A DNA stretch of 42,818 bases from Acidomonas methanolica (lineage in GTDB: Bacteria; Pseudomonadota; Alphaproteobacteria; Acetobacterales; Acetobacteraceae), in contig NZ_SLZN01000023.1 of assembly GCF_004346035.1 (NCBI RefSeq), forward strand, positions 1-42,818. Reading direction: 5' to 3'. This document shows positions 1 through 8,611 of this stretch, piece by piece. The notes below the pieces were generated by a model that worked only from the letters and a program-made list of their open reading frames with translations, made no database searches and was not told where the DNA came from. The position numbers and the translations under genes were made by a program. Within the stretch, counting starts at the first letter, position 1; the number at the start of each line of letters is the position of its first letter.

Positions 1-267
1 TCCAGCGTCTCTTCAACAGACGTACTGCCACTTATCATATCCTGAATCATGGTTACCCATAGATTCAGAACTCAACACAAAATGCAACTGTAGTGCTAGG
101 CGAGGCGGCGCGCAAATACAAGCAACCCGTCGCCACCGGCCTACGAAGACCGCTCTATCTTGGGGCATCGCTCATCATCATCGACGCACCGGGTTTCCAG
201 ACGCTGGACCGACGGCACACGCATCGGCTCCAACTCGTTACCTATCGCTACGAGCGGACGAGACGGA
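1..267. other. Non-coding or unassigned left edge
   Basis: No convincing gene is seen here. Short open frames exist on both strands, but none has a ribosome binding site or a recognisable domain. It lies downstream of the leftward MFS transporter gene, and no T-tailed terminator hairpin could be found. It could contain the decayed end of a gene outside the window. Confidence 0.4.
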
Positions 268-1569
268 TCATTTCTTATCCAGACCGATCCGCCCATAGAT
301 CCGGGCGTAAAGGAAAATCGCGGCATAGGAGGGCAACACGAGCAGAGCGAACATGGCCTGAAATCCAACATAGGGCTTCAGCAGGACGTAGAATTGCGGG
401 ATGATCGCGCCGCCGCTATAGGCCATGATCAGCAGCGCCGAAGCCAGCGAGGTCGCGCGGCCCGCGCCGCGGATGGCGATGGGAAAGATCGTCGGCATGA
501 TCATCGCATTCGCGAAACCCAGCAACGCCACGAACAGCACCGACACATAGCCGTGCGCAAGAAAGGCAAGCACGGTCAGGAGCATACCTGCAAGACAGGA
601 GAACGCCATGTAGCGTTCCTGCGAGACGAAGCGCGGCACGATGACGAAGCCTGCGACATAGCCCGCCAGCATCGCCGCCAGCGTGAGTGAGGTGAAGAAT
701 TTCGTCTGGTCGAGCGGCAGGCCGAAACCGCGCCCATACGTGCCGATCGCATCCGCCGCCATCACCTCCACCCCGACATACAGGAACAGCACGAAGACGC
801 CGAAGACGAGATGCGGCTTGAGCAACCTCTCGCGCATCTGCCCGGAGAGCGACGGAAGCGGCGGCGCCTCGATCTGTGGCAATGGCGACATCCAGACGAG
901 CGCGGCCAGCCCGACCAGCAGCGCCGCCATGCCGAGATAGGGCCAGTAGATCGCCTGCACGAAACCGTTCAGGATCGCCTCCCGCGTCGCCGGATCGGCA
1001 GCCTGCGCGCGCTGGGCCACCGTGCCGATATCGCGCATCACCAACATGGCCAGCGCGACGGGAGCAAGCATTCCGGCGAATTTATTGCTGATCCCCATGA
1101 TCGCGATGCGCTTGGCGGCATGGGTCGGCGGCCCGAGCAGACTGACCAGCGGGTTGATGACCACCTGCATCAGCGACAGCCCCGCGCCGAGCAGCAGCAA
1201 TCCCGCCAGCGCGCCGCCATAGATGCGCCAGGTGATGAACTGCCCGAACGTCGCAACGCCCAGCGCCGAAAGCAGGATCGACGCGGCGAGGCCGGTCTTC
1301 AGCCCGAGCCTGCGGGCGACGAGCGAGGCCGGAATCGAGAAGACCAGATAGGAGACGTAGAAGACCAGGGGAATGAAAAAGGCGCTGACGTCGTCAAGTG
1401 AAAACGCGACGCGCACGAAGGAGATCAGCGGGCCGTTGAGCCAGGTCACGAACCCCATGGCGAAGAAGATCGCGGCGGAGACCAGCAGCGGCTCCCAGCC
1501 ATAGGGGCCGACCAGCCTCACACGGTTCGTTGCGGATTCGGACGGAGAGGGAACACTTGCCATCGGCAT
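268..1569 (-). CDS. nagP: MFS sugar transporter, FucP/GluP/NagP type (probable GlcNAc permease)
   Basis: The 433-residue protein has about twelve hydrophobic segments and the general look of the FucP/GluP/NagP branch of the major facilitator superfamily: an early FFAMGFVTWLNGPLI segment, a GLSLMQVVINPL segment near residue 140, and NAMIMPTIFPIAI in the second half. It would bring a free monosaccharide into the cytoplasm by proton symport. It begins seven bases after the stop of the N-acetylglucosamine kinase gene and is last in that leftward operon, so N-acetylglucosamine (GlcNAc) is the likeliest substrate. Fucose or glucose cannot be excluded from sequence alone. A second ATG two codons later is an equally possible start. 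Confidence 0.82.
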   Translation of the reverse strand: MPMASVPSPSESATNRVRLVGPYGWEPLLVSAAIFFAMGFVTWLNGPLISFVRVAFSLDDVSAFFIPLVFYVSYLVFSIPASLVARRLGLKTGLAASILLSALGVATFGQFITWRIYGGALAGLLLLGAGLSLMQVVINPLVSLLGPPTHAAKRIAIMGISNKFAGMLAPVALAMLVMRDIGTVAQRAQAADPATREAILNGFVQAIYWPYLGMAALLVGLAALVWMSPLPQIEAPPLPSLSGQMRERLLKPHLVFGVFVLFLYVGVEVMAADAIGTYGRGFGLPLDQTKFFTSLTLAAMLAGYVAGFVIVPRFVSQERYMAFSCLAGMLLTVLAFLAHGYVSVLFVALLGFANAMIMPTIFPIAIRGAGRATSLASALLIMAYSGGAIIPQFYVLLKPYVGFQAMFALLVLPSYAAIFLYARIYGRIGLDKK

Positions 1570-1575
1570 GATCTT

Positions 1576-2475
1576 TCAGAGAAACGCGGCGCCAAGGAGC
1601 CCGGCATTGCCGCCGAGCCGGGACTGCACGATTAACCGCCCATCCGGCCGCCGCAGCAACTTCGCGCGCGTGGCACGGTCGAGCGCTTCCAGCAGGGCGG
1701 GCGCGTCCGACAGGCCGCCCCCCGCCGGGACGACGCTCGCGCCGATCAGATTGACGGCGAGGGCGAGAGCAGAGGAGAGATAGTCGAGATACAGCGTCAT
1801 GGTGCGGGCCGCCACCGGCTCCCCGTCCTGCCATGCCGCGAGGATTTCCCGGCTGTCCCGCGCCGCCTCACCGCCCGCCCAGCGATAGAGCCGTTCCAAC
1901 CCCCGCGCGCCGCCGATCGTGTCGATGCAGCCGCGTTGGCCGCAACCGCAGGGAAAGCAGGGCACGAGACGCTCCGCGCCGGGCACATGCGGAATGACCG
2001 GCCCGTGCCCCCATTCGCCGGTCACGCCGCCGCCGCCCACGACCAGCCTGCCCTCCATGACCACCCCCCCGCCGACGCCGGTACCGAGGATGAGTCCGAA
2101 CACGTTGCGATGCCCGAGCCCCGCGCCGAGCCGGGTTTCCGCGAGGGTGAAGCAATCCGCGTCATTGCCGATCCGCACCGGACGATCCAGCAGGGCGGCA
2201 AGCCGCGGCGCCAGCTTCACGCCGTTGATGCAGGGTATGTTGGCCGCCGTGCAGGCTCCGCTCTCCGGATCCTGCAACCCGGCGAGGGCGATATGCAGAG
2301 GCGCGCCCGCATGCGGCGCGGCGAAGGCCACGAGGCTGGCGAGAAAGGCGTCGAGATCGTGGCACGGCGTCGGCACCTTGCGCCGGTCGCGCACGGCGCC
2401 ATCGGATGTCACCACGGCGCAGTCGATGAAAGAGCCGCCGATATCGGCGCAAAGAACGGGATGAAGTTTCGGCAT
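1576..2475 (-). CDS. nagK: N-acetylglucosamine kinase (ROK family)
   Basis: The 299-residue ROK sugar kinase would phosphorylate cytoplasmic GlcNAc to GlcNAc-6-phosphate with ATP. It shows the N-terminal phosphate-binding motif DIGGSFID, the NDADCF segment around residue 104 resembling E. coli NagK, the catalytic GEWGH motif and the CGCGQRGCIDT zinc-binding ROK motif around residues 176-187. It has no N-terminal DNA-binding domain, so it is a kinase and not a ROK repressor. GAGGTG lies about ten bases before the ATG. It follows the second ABC permease gene by six bases and precedes the MFS gene, so uptake and phosphorylation are probably co-transcribed. The product would need NagA, not seen here, before NagB. 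Confidence 0.88.
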   Translation of the reverse strand: MPKLHPVLCADIGGSFIDCAVVTSDGAVRDRRKVPTPCHDLDAFLASLVAFAAPHAGAPLHIALAGLQDPESGACTAANIPCINGVKLAPRLAALLDRPVRIGNDADCFTLAETRLGAGLGHRNVFGLILGTGVGGGVVMEGRLVVGGGGVTGEWGHGPVIPHVPGAERLVPCFPCGCGQRGCIDTIGGARGLERLYRWAGGEAARDSREILAAWQDGEPVAARTMTLYLDYLSSALALAVNLIGASVVPAGGGLSDAPALLEALDRATRAKLLRRPDGRLIVQSRLGGNAGLLGAAFL

Positions 2476-2481
2476 GGCGGC

Positions 2482-3345
2482 TTACACCTCTCCCCCTGAT
2501 CCTGCCCTGCGATCTTCTCCCGGCGCGCCGAACCGTTCGCGCAGGCCGTCGCCGAGGCAGTTGAGGCCGATGACCGTCACGGCGATCGAAAGGCCGGGAA
2601 AGAGACACGGCCAGAAGGCGGCGCCCAGCGCGTTGCGCCCGTCGCTCATCATCGTGCCCCATTCCGGCAGCGGAGGCTGCGCGCCGAGCCCGAGGAAGGA
2701 GAGGCTCGCCGCCGCCAGAACCACCGTCCCGCCGCTCAGCGTCGCTTGCACCAGCAGCGGGGTCGCCGCGTTGGGCAGGACATGCCGCAGCAGCACGCGC
2801 GTCCGCCCCGCGCCGAGGACCGTCAAGGCCTCGACCCAGAGCAGATGGCGCATCCCGGCGGCCAGCGTCCGCCCGAGACGGATATAGACGGGCACGGAAA
2901 ACGCCGCGATGGCCAGCAGCGCATGAAACAGGCCGGGGCCGAGCAGGCTGACGACCAGCAGCGCCAGCACCAGCCCCGGAAAGGCGAACAGCACGTCCGA
3001 GATCGTCATGACCGCTCCGTCCACCCAGCGCGGCGCGAAGCCGGCGAACAGACCGATCGGCACGCCGATCCCCGCCGCCACCGTCAGGCTGACGGCGATT
3101 TCCATGAGGGTCAGCCGCAACCCGTACACCAGCCGGACCAGAATATCGCGGCCGAACGCATCGGTGCCGCAGGGATGACGCCAGGAGGGCGGTTGCAGCA
3201 CATGATAGAGGTCCTGCGCCGAGGGATCGCCGCCGAGCAGGGCGGGGCCGACAAGCGCCAGAACCAGCGCGCCCCCGCAGAGCGCCGCGCCGAGCCGGAA
3301 CGGCAGGGAGGACGCGCCCGCCCGCCGCCACAATCTCCACCTCAT
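2482..3345 (-). CDS. Peptide/oligosaccharide ABC permease, DppC type
   Basis: The 287-residue inner-membrane protein is the second permease of a DppBCDF-type importer. It has an N-terminal membrane segment, the DppC-type GTDAFGRDILVRLVYG motif, and five further membrane segments around the ATPase-contact loop (EALTVLGAGRTRVLLRHVLPNA). The frame stays open to 3429, but the ATG at 3345 is preceded by a strong GAGGTGG site, so it was chosen. That leaves ten bases after the dppB-like stop. Sequence alone does not fix the substrate. Opp/Dpp-like systems carry peptides, but related importers carry chitobiose or muropeptides, which suits these amino-sugar neighbours better. Confidence 0.88.
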   Translation of the reverse strand: MRWRLWRRAGASSLPFRLGAALCGGALVLALVGPALLGGDPSAQDLYHVLQPPSWRHPCGTDAFGRDILVRLVYGLRLTLMEIAVSLTVAAGIGVPIGLFAGFAPRWVDGAVMTISDVLFAFPGLVLALLVVSLLGPGLFHALLAIAAFSVPVYIRLGRTLAAGMRHLLWVEALTVLGAGRTRVLLRHVLPNAATPLLVQATLSGGTVVLAAASLSFLGLGAQPPLPEWGTMMSDGRNALGAAFWPCLFPGLSIAVTVIGLNCLGDGLRERFGAPGEDRRAGSGGEV

Positions 3346-3355
3346 GATTTCCACC

Positions 3356-4276
3356 TCATGACATCCTTCTCTGGCGCGGATCGAGCAGCGCGATCGCCGC
3401 ATCGGCGGCAAGGGTGGCGAGCAGGACACCGAGCACCGAGAGCAGGGTGATCCCCTGAATCACCGGATAGTCCCGATACCGCACGGAATCGACGAGCAGC
3501 CGCGCGACGCCGGGCCAGTCGAACACCGTCTCCGTCACTACCGCGCCGCTGATGAGGCTGCCGATATTGAGCGCGGAGACGGCGATGATGGGCGCGAGCG
3601 CATTGGGCAAGGCATGGCGCAGCATGACGCGCCGGGGCGAAAGGCCCTTCGCGCGCGCCGTGCGGATGTAATCCTGCCGGAGCACCGTCACCAGCCCGGC
3701 GCGGGTCATGCGCAGGATCAGCGCGGCGGGGAGCAGCGCCAGCACGCAGGCGGGCATGACATAATGCCGCCAGCCGCCCGCGCCCATCAGCGGCAGCCAG
3801 TGCAGCCGCACGGCGAAGACCTCCATGCCGAGCAACGCCACCCAGAATCCGGCAAGTGACGCGCCGATCAGCGTGAGCCCCGTCAACAGATGATCGGCCC
3901 AGCTCCCCGCCCGCGCCGCAGCGACGATCCCGCCGGGAATGCCCACGAGCAGGGCGAGCATATAGGCGAGGCCGCCCAGCGCGAGCGAATAGGGCAGCCG
4001 ACCGAGGACGAGCGTCGCAACCGGCACGCCGTTGCGAAGCGACAGGCCGAAATCGCCGTGAAGCGCGTGCAGCAGGAAGCGCCCATACTGCGCGGGCAGC
4101 GGCAGGTCGAGCCCGAGCCTGTGCCGCAGGGCTGCGACCACCGCCTCGGGCGCCTGCTGACCGGCCAGCAGGCGCGCCGGATCGCCCGGCAGCGCGTGGA
4201 TCGCCACGAAAACGGCGACGGAAACACCGAGCATGATGAGGGGAAGCGCCGCCGCGCGCCGCAGGAAGCCCATCAT
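3356..4276 (-). CDS. Peptide/oligosaccharide ABC permease, DppB type
   Basis: The 306-residue inner-membrane protein is the first permease of the split Dpp-type importer. It begins with the classic DppB pattern: an N-terminal membrane helix, then HALPGDPARLL and a periplasmic loop containing RHRLGLDLPLPAQYGRFL. The cytoplasmic loop DYIRTARAKGLSPRRVMLRHALPNA near residues 205-232 is the docking site for the ATPases. Its ATG overlaps the stop codon of the substrate-binding protein by four bases (ATGA), indicating translational coupling. Partner ATPases are encoded in the divergent operon at 8608-10376. Confidence 0.9.
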   Translation of the reverse strand: MMGFLRRAAALPLIMLGVSVAVFVAIHALPGDPARLLAGQQAPEAVVAALRHRLGLDLPLPAQYGRFLLHALHGDFGLSLRNGVPVATLVLGRLPYSLALGGLAYMLALLVGIPGGIVAAARAGSWADHLLTGLTLIGASLAGFWVALLGMEVFAVRLHWLPLMGAGGWRHYVMPACVLALLPAALILRMTRAGLVTVLRQDYIRTARAKGLSPRRVMLRHALPNALAPIIAVSALNIGSLISGAVVTETVFDWPGVARLLVDSVRYRDYPVIQGITLLSVLGVLLATLAADAAIALLDPRQRRMS

Positions 4277-5865
4277 GGCGCGCCCCCCGCCGGGAGGGCG
4301 GCTTCGGCCAGGCTGGCTCCCGCGACGATGATTTCCCCGTCCCGCAAGGCGGTCACGCCCTCGACGCCGCGCCGCACGCCATAGACCGTATCGGCGTTAT
4401 AGAGCGGCAGGATCGGCGCCTGCGCGTCGAGCCGCGCCTGAAGATCGTCCAGCGTCTGGCGGCGGATCGCTGGATCGCGCTCCTCCGCGACGGCGTTGAT
4501 CGCGGCATCGACGGCATCGTCCGAGAAGAAGCCGAGATTGGCCCCCGCCGGCGCGGCGCTGACGGAGGCATAGAGCGGACGAAGCTGGAGATCGGCAATG
4601 AACGGGGCCGACCAGGAGGTGATGATCATCCCTGTTCCCGCCCGTCGCTTCGCCTCGGGCGGGGCGAAGGCCGACTGCACCCAGACGCCCGCCTCCTGCC
4701 TGCGGATCTCCAGCGTCACGCCGATGCCCCGCCACATGGCCTGCAACGCTTCGGCGATCGGCTCTTCCGGCTCCTGCACGGCGACGGCGATCGTGAAGCC
4801 GCTCCCGTGCCCCGCTTCCGCCAGCAGGGCGCGGGCCTGCGCCAGATGCGCCCGCGCCTCGCCCGGCGCGCAGGATCGCGCGCCCGCGATATCGGGCGTG
4901 AGCGCATGACAGGCGGGACGGCCGAATCCATGCAGCAACCCGGCGACCAGCGCGTCGCGGTCGATGGCGAGGCCGAGCGCGCGGCGCACCCGCGAATCGT
5001 CCAGCGGCGGGAGCTTCGTATTCAGCGCGGCCCAGAACAGCGCGGCGCCCGGCGCCCTCCGCACCTGCGCGACCGTCGCGCCGCGCTCTCCGGGCGCGTA
5101 GAGGCGGGCGAAGACCGGCGCGAGCGGATCGACGATGTCGGCGTCTCCCGTCTGAAGCGCCATGTTCAGGACGGACGGCTCCGGCGACCAGACCCAGCGC
5201 AGCCGGTCCAGCGCGGGCGCGGGACCCCAATAGGCCGGATTGCGCGCGGCCCGCACATCCTTGCCCTGACGCCACGCCACGAAGACGAACGGCCCGGTGC
5301 CGTCGGCATGACGTCCGAGATCGCCCCGCGCCGCCGCGCGCGGGGAGACGATGGCGGCCTGTGTGACGGAAAGGAGCGGCAGGATTTCCGCGTAAGGGTG
5401 GCGCAGGGTGACGACGACATCTCCGGCCTCCTGTTCGACTGAACTGATAATTTCACGGAATATTCCAGACCCGGCAAGAGCGGCTTTCGGATCGATCAGA
5501 CGACGCAACGACGCGGCGACGGCTGCGGCGTCGCAGTTCGTCCCGTCATGAAACCGGAGTCCGGGACGGATGGCGAAGCGCCAGCGCAACCCGTCCGCCG
5601 AGGAGGTCCATGCCGTCGCCAGCGCCGGATGAAGCGCGCCGGTTTCGTCCTGCCGCACGAGAGTCTCGTAGAACGGGGCGAGCACGCTCCGGGTCGCGGT
5701 CGCGCTCTGGTCTGCGGGGTCCATGCTGCGCGGCGGCTCCGCCAGCATGACGGTGAGTTCCGTAACGCGGGACTCGGCCGCGTGAAGGAGATCGCCGCGC
5801 ACCGGGAAAAATCCCGCGACCAGAGGGACGAGCAGCGCAACGGAGGCAAGGATTGGACGCGGCAC
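4273..5865 (-). CDS. ABC transporter substrate-binding protein, family 5 (SBP_bac_5)
   Basis: The protein of about 530 residues has an N-terminal signal peptide (hydrophobic ILASVALLVPLVAGFF, then a cleavage-like HAAES) and the family 5 peptide-binding fold: LVRQDETGALHPALATAWT, FHDGT near residue 108, and DDSRVRRALGLAIDRDALV in the middle. It would capture an oligomer in the periplasm and deliver it to the DppB/C-like permeases. The start is uncertain. The frame can begin at TTG 5919, but GTG 5865 has GGGAG five bases upstream and places the signal peptide correctly. It is the first gene of the leftward operon and diverges from the ROK repressor gene. Confidence 0.85.
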   Translation of the reverse strand: MPRPILASVALLVPLVAGFFPVRGDLLHAAESRVTELTVMLAEPPRSMDPADQSATATRSVLAPFYETLVRQDETGALHPALATAWTSSADGLRWRFAIRPGLRFHDGTNCDAAAVAASLRRLIDPKAALAGSGIFREIISSVEQEAGDVVVTLRHPYAEILPLLSVTQAAIVSPRAAARGDLGRHADGTGPFVFVAWRQGKDVRAARNPAYWGPAPALDRLRWVWSPEPSVLNMALQTGDADIVDPLAPVFARLYAPGERGATVAQVRRAPGAALFWAALNTKLPPLDDSRVRRALGLAIDRDALVAGLLHGFGRPACHALTPDIAGARSCAPGEARAHLAQARALLAEAGHGSGFTIAVAVQEPEEPIAEALQAMWRGIGVTLEIRRQEAGVWVQSAFAPPEAKRRAGTGMIITSWSAPFIADLQLRPLYASVSAAPAGANLGFFSDDAVDAAINAVAEERDPAIRRQTLDDLQARLDAQAPILPLYNADTVYGVRRGVEGVTALRDGEIIVAGASLAEAALPAGGAP

Positions 5866-6005
5866 GGCTTCTCCCGGATGGCCATTTTCCGTGCCGGAAA
5901 GGCGGAAATCTGGCGACAAACTTAGTTAGACAAACAATTCTATTGACAGGGAATTGGTTTATCAATCGAAATAAGACACCTTTCCACCTCCGACGGATCA
6001 GTCCC
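5866..6005. promoter_or_regulatory. Divergent promoter region of the two amino-sugar operons
   Basis: This 140-base AT-rich spacer separates the leftward transporter/kinase operon from the rightward repressor operon. It contains a direct repeat GACAAAC at 5914-5920 and 5929-5935, and a TTGACA at 5943-5948 that could be a rightward -35 box, although no good -10 box stands at the right distance. A ROK repressor encoded next door would be expected to bind here. Confidence 0.6.
5920..5945. promoter_or_regulatory. Candidate ROK repressor operator, copy 1
   Basis: ACTTAGTT (5920-5927) and CTATTG (5940-5945) flank twelve bases. The same two half-motifs recur with eleven bases between them at 14294-14318, in the other divergent promoter region of this locus. 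The TAG...CTA ends form a short dyad. Position and recurrence suggest an operator, but that is inference. Confidence 0.4.
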
Positions 6006-7145
6006 ATGTTTTCTGCGGGTCATCATCGGATACTCAGCGCTTTGACCCGTCTCGGCCCGATGAGCCGGACGGATCTCGCGCGCCATCTCGATCTCAGCAA
6101 GGCCAGCGTCTCGACCTTCGTGCGCGATCTCATCGGGCGCGGCGTGCTGCGCGAACTGGAACTCGTCTTCGGGCAAGGGCGGCCCTCCGTCATGCTCGGC
6201 CTGTGCAGCGACGCGGCGAGCTTCGTGGGCATCTCCCTGCATGCCGACCCGGCAACGGTGGTGCTCGCCGATCCGCACGGACGCGTGCTCGCCCGCCGCG
6301 TCCTTCCGCGCGAGGCCGATCCCGAGCGCTGCTTCGAGGCGCTGGCGGCGGCGGTCGCGGCGGTGCGGCAGGAGGCGGGGGTCGAAGCCGGAGAAACAGC
6401 CGGGATCGGCGTGGCGCAGCCGGGCTTCGTCTCGCGCGACCGTCGCATCTGCCTGGCCTCGGCGGCGCTGGGCTGGGTGGACGTGGACGTGGCGGGCCGC
6501 CTGTCCGCGCTGACCGGCCTGCCCGTCTTCATCGAGAACGACGCCAACGCGCTGATCCTCGGCGAGCAGTTGTTCGGCCCCTCGGGCGACTGCCCCGATT
6601 TCAGCCTCGTCTTCGTGGGGGACGGCATCGGCAGCGCGCATATCGTCAATGGCCGCCTCCATCGCGGCCATCATGGCGGGGCGGGCGAACTGTCCCACTC
6701 GCCCATCGCGTTCGACAGCCAGAACGCCCTGCCCTGCCGCTGCGGCAATCGCGGCTGCCTCGAAACCGTCTCGTCCCTTCAGGCGATCCGCGGCGCGGCG
6801 CGGCGCGCGGGACTGCCCGCCGACATCGCGACGCTCGCGACACTCGCCGCGGACGGCAACCCCGAGGCGCTGGCCATCCTGCATCGCGCCGGTTCGGCGC
6901 TCGGCATCGCGCTGGCGCAGCTCGTGCAGATGTTCGACCCGAGCCAGGTCGTCCTCATGCTCGATCCGGCGCTGAAGGAGAGCGTGTTCGGCATCGTTCT
7001 GCGGCAGGAGATGGACAATCACGTGCTGCGCCGCTCCGGGGTGAAGACCGCCCTCATCCTGCGCGGCTCCGAGCACGAGACCTTCGCGACGGGCGCGGCC
7101 AGCCTCGCGGCGCAACATTATCTTTTCGGGAGTAACTGTACATGA
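6006..7145 (+). CDS. ROK-family transcriptional repressor (NagC/XylR type)
   Basis: The 379-residue protein has a winged helix-turn-helix at residues 5-50 (ILSALTRLGPMSRTDLARHLDLSKASVSTFVRDL) followed by a ROK sugar-sensing domain. The latter has IENDANALILGE and the zinc-binding motif CRCGNRGCLET near residues 243-253. NagC-type members bind operators until an amino-sugar phosphate or sugar releases them. The frame is open upstream to 5853, but ATG 6006 starts exactly before the HTH, so it was chosen; its ribosome binding site is weak. It is first in the rightward operon, overlaps the M81 gene by four bases and probably controls both divergent transcripts, and possibly nagB and the receptor gene. 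Confidence 0.87.
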   Translation: MFSAGHHRILSALTRLGPMSRTDLARHLDLSKASVSTFVRDLIGRGVLRELELVFGQGRPSVMLGLCSDAASFVGISLHADPATVVLADPHGRVLARRVLPREADPERCFEALAAAVAAVRQEAGVEAGETAGIGVAQPGFVSRDRRICLASAALGWVDVDVAGRLSALTGLPVFIENDANALILGEQLFGPSGDCPDFSLVFVGDGIGSAHIVNGRLHRGHHGGAGELSHSPIAFDSQNALPCRCGNRGCLETVSSLQAIRGAARRAGLPADIATLATLAADGNPEALAILHRAGSALGIALAQLVQMFDPSQVVLMLDPALKESVFGIVLRQEMDNHVLRRSGVKTALILRGSEHETFATGAASLAAQHYLFGSNCT

Positions 7146-8611
7146 CGGAGCCGTCTTCCGCCCATCCGCCGCGTATCGCGTTCGGCGGCATCCATACGGA
7201 ATGCAGCACCTACAACCCGGTGCCCATCCATCTGGAGGATTTCCGCGTGCTGCGCGGCCCGGCCATGCTGGATGCGCCCTATTTCGCCTTCCTCGGCGCG
7301 TTCGACGCGAGCTTCCTGCCGCTCGTCCATGCCCGCGCCGTGCCGGGCGGACGGGTGGAGCGGGCGGCCTATGAGGCGTTCAAGACGGAATTCCTGTCCA
7401 AGCTGCGCGCCGCCCTGCCGCTGGACGGCCTCTATCTCGCCATGCACGGCGCGATGTCCGTCGAGGGGCTCGACGATGCGGAGGCGGACTGGATCGTCGC
7501 CGCCCGCGAGGTGGTGGGGCCGGACTGCCTCATCGCGGCGAGCTACGACCTGCACGGCAATGTCAGCCAGCCGATCGTCGATGCGCTCGACATCTTCTCC
7601 GCCTACCGTACCGCGCCGCATATCGACGTGGAGCGGACGATGCGCCGGGCGGTGGAGATGCTGACCGAGGCGCTGCGGACTGGAGTCCGCCCGCGGATCG
7701 TCTGGGCGCCGGTCCCGCTGCTGCTCCCCGGCGAGCGCACCAGCACGGAGGACGAGCCCGCGCGATCGCTCTACGCAGTACTGCCCGACTACGATTCGCG
7801 GCCCGGCGTGTGGGATGCCGCGCTGATGGTGGGCTATGTCTGGGCCGACGAGCCGAGGGCGACGGCCTCCGCCGTCGTGACGGGCACGGACGAGGCGGCG
7901 CTGACGGACACCGCCGCCGCCATCGCGCGCTCCTGGTGGGCGGCGCGGCATGATTTCGCCTTCGGGGTGGAGACCGGGAGCGTGGAAGCGTGCGTGGCGC
8001 GCGCGCTGGCCTGCGAGACCCGCCCCGTCATCCTCGCCGATTCGGGCGACAACCCGACCGGCGGTGGCGTCGGCGACCGGGCCGACATGCTGGCGGCCCT
8101 CGTGGCGCGGGACGCGCGGGAGGCGGCCGTCGTGGCGATCACCGACGCGCCGGCCTGCGCGTCGGCGTTCGAGGCCGGAGCGGGCGCGCGGCGGATCTTC
8201 GCCATCGGGGCGAGTCTCGATCCGTCCGGCGCGCGGGTCGAGCTGGACTGCGAGGTGCTGCGCCTCGTGGACCACGCCGACCCCTCGGAGCGGGAGGCGG
8301 TGCTCCGCCACGGCGGCGTCACGATCGTCCTCGCGGCGCGGCGGCGGCCCTATCACACATTGGCGGATTTCCACCGGGTCGGGCTCGACCCGACGGCGCT
8401 ACGCATCCTCGCCGTCAAATCGGGCTATCTGTCGCCGGACCTCGCCCCGCTGGCGAATCCGCCCCTGATGGCGCTGTCCGAGGGGAGCGTGAATCAGGAC
8501 GTCGCCCATCTCCGCCGCGACCGGACCCAGAGGCCCTGCTTCCCGTTCGACGCCGATTTCGACTGGACGCCGCGTCCACGCGGCCAGAGCCGTCCGCGCG
8601 CGGCCTCATGA
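7142..8611 (+). CDS. M81 family (MlrC-like) metallohydrolase
   Basis: The 489-residue cytoplasmic protein (no signal peptide) has the two MlrC domains. The family is named after microcystinase C, a zinc enzyme that cuts linearised microcystin peptides. Candidate metal ligands are Glu20 (GGIHTECST), His102 (MHGAM), and Asp136 and His138 (DLHGN). Their order matches the E-H-D-H ligand set remembered for MlrC. The C-terminal domain carries ADSGDNPTGGG near residue 300. The gene overlaps the ROK gene before it and the ABC ATPase gene after it by four bases each, so it is tightly coupled to import. Microcystin is an unlikely substrate. An amide or peptide bond in an imported glycopeptide or muropeptide is a reasonable guess, not a demonstrated role. 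Confidence 0.82.
   Translation: MTEPSSAHPPRIAFGGIHTECSTYNPVPIHLEDFRVLRGPAMLDAPYFAFLGAFDASFLPLVHARAVPGGRVERAAYEAFKTEFLSKLRAALPLDGLYLAMHGAMSVEGLDDAEADWIVAAREVVGPDCLIAASYDLHGNVSQPIVDALDIFSAYRTAPHIDVERTMRRAVEMLTEALRTGVRPRIVWAPVPLLLPGERTSTEDEPARSLYAVLPDYDSRPGVWDAALMVGYVWADEPRATASAVVTGTDEAALTDTAAAIARSWWAARHDFAFGVETGSVEACVARALACETRPVILADSGDNPTGGGVGDRADMLAALVARDAREAAVVAITDAPACASAFEAGAGARRIFAIGASLDPSGARVELDCEVLRLVDHADPSEREAVLRHGGVTIVLAARRRPYHTLADFHRVGLDPTALRILAVKSGYLSPDLAPLANPPLMALSEGSVNQDVAHLRRDRTQRPCFPFDADFDWTPRPRGQSRPRAAS

Noticed and set aside
2162-3340. Leftward open frame of 392 codons spanning nagK and the DppC-like gene
   Set aside because: It overlaps two genes with clear family motifs, and its own translation is Arg/Ala/Gly-rich with no domain.
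5943-5948. TTGACA as a confident -35 box for the ROK repressor gene
   Set aside because: No convincing -10 hexamer lies 16-18 bases downstream, so it is mentioned only within the promoter region.
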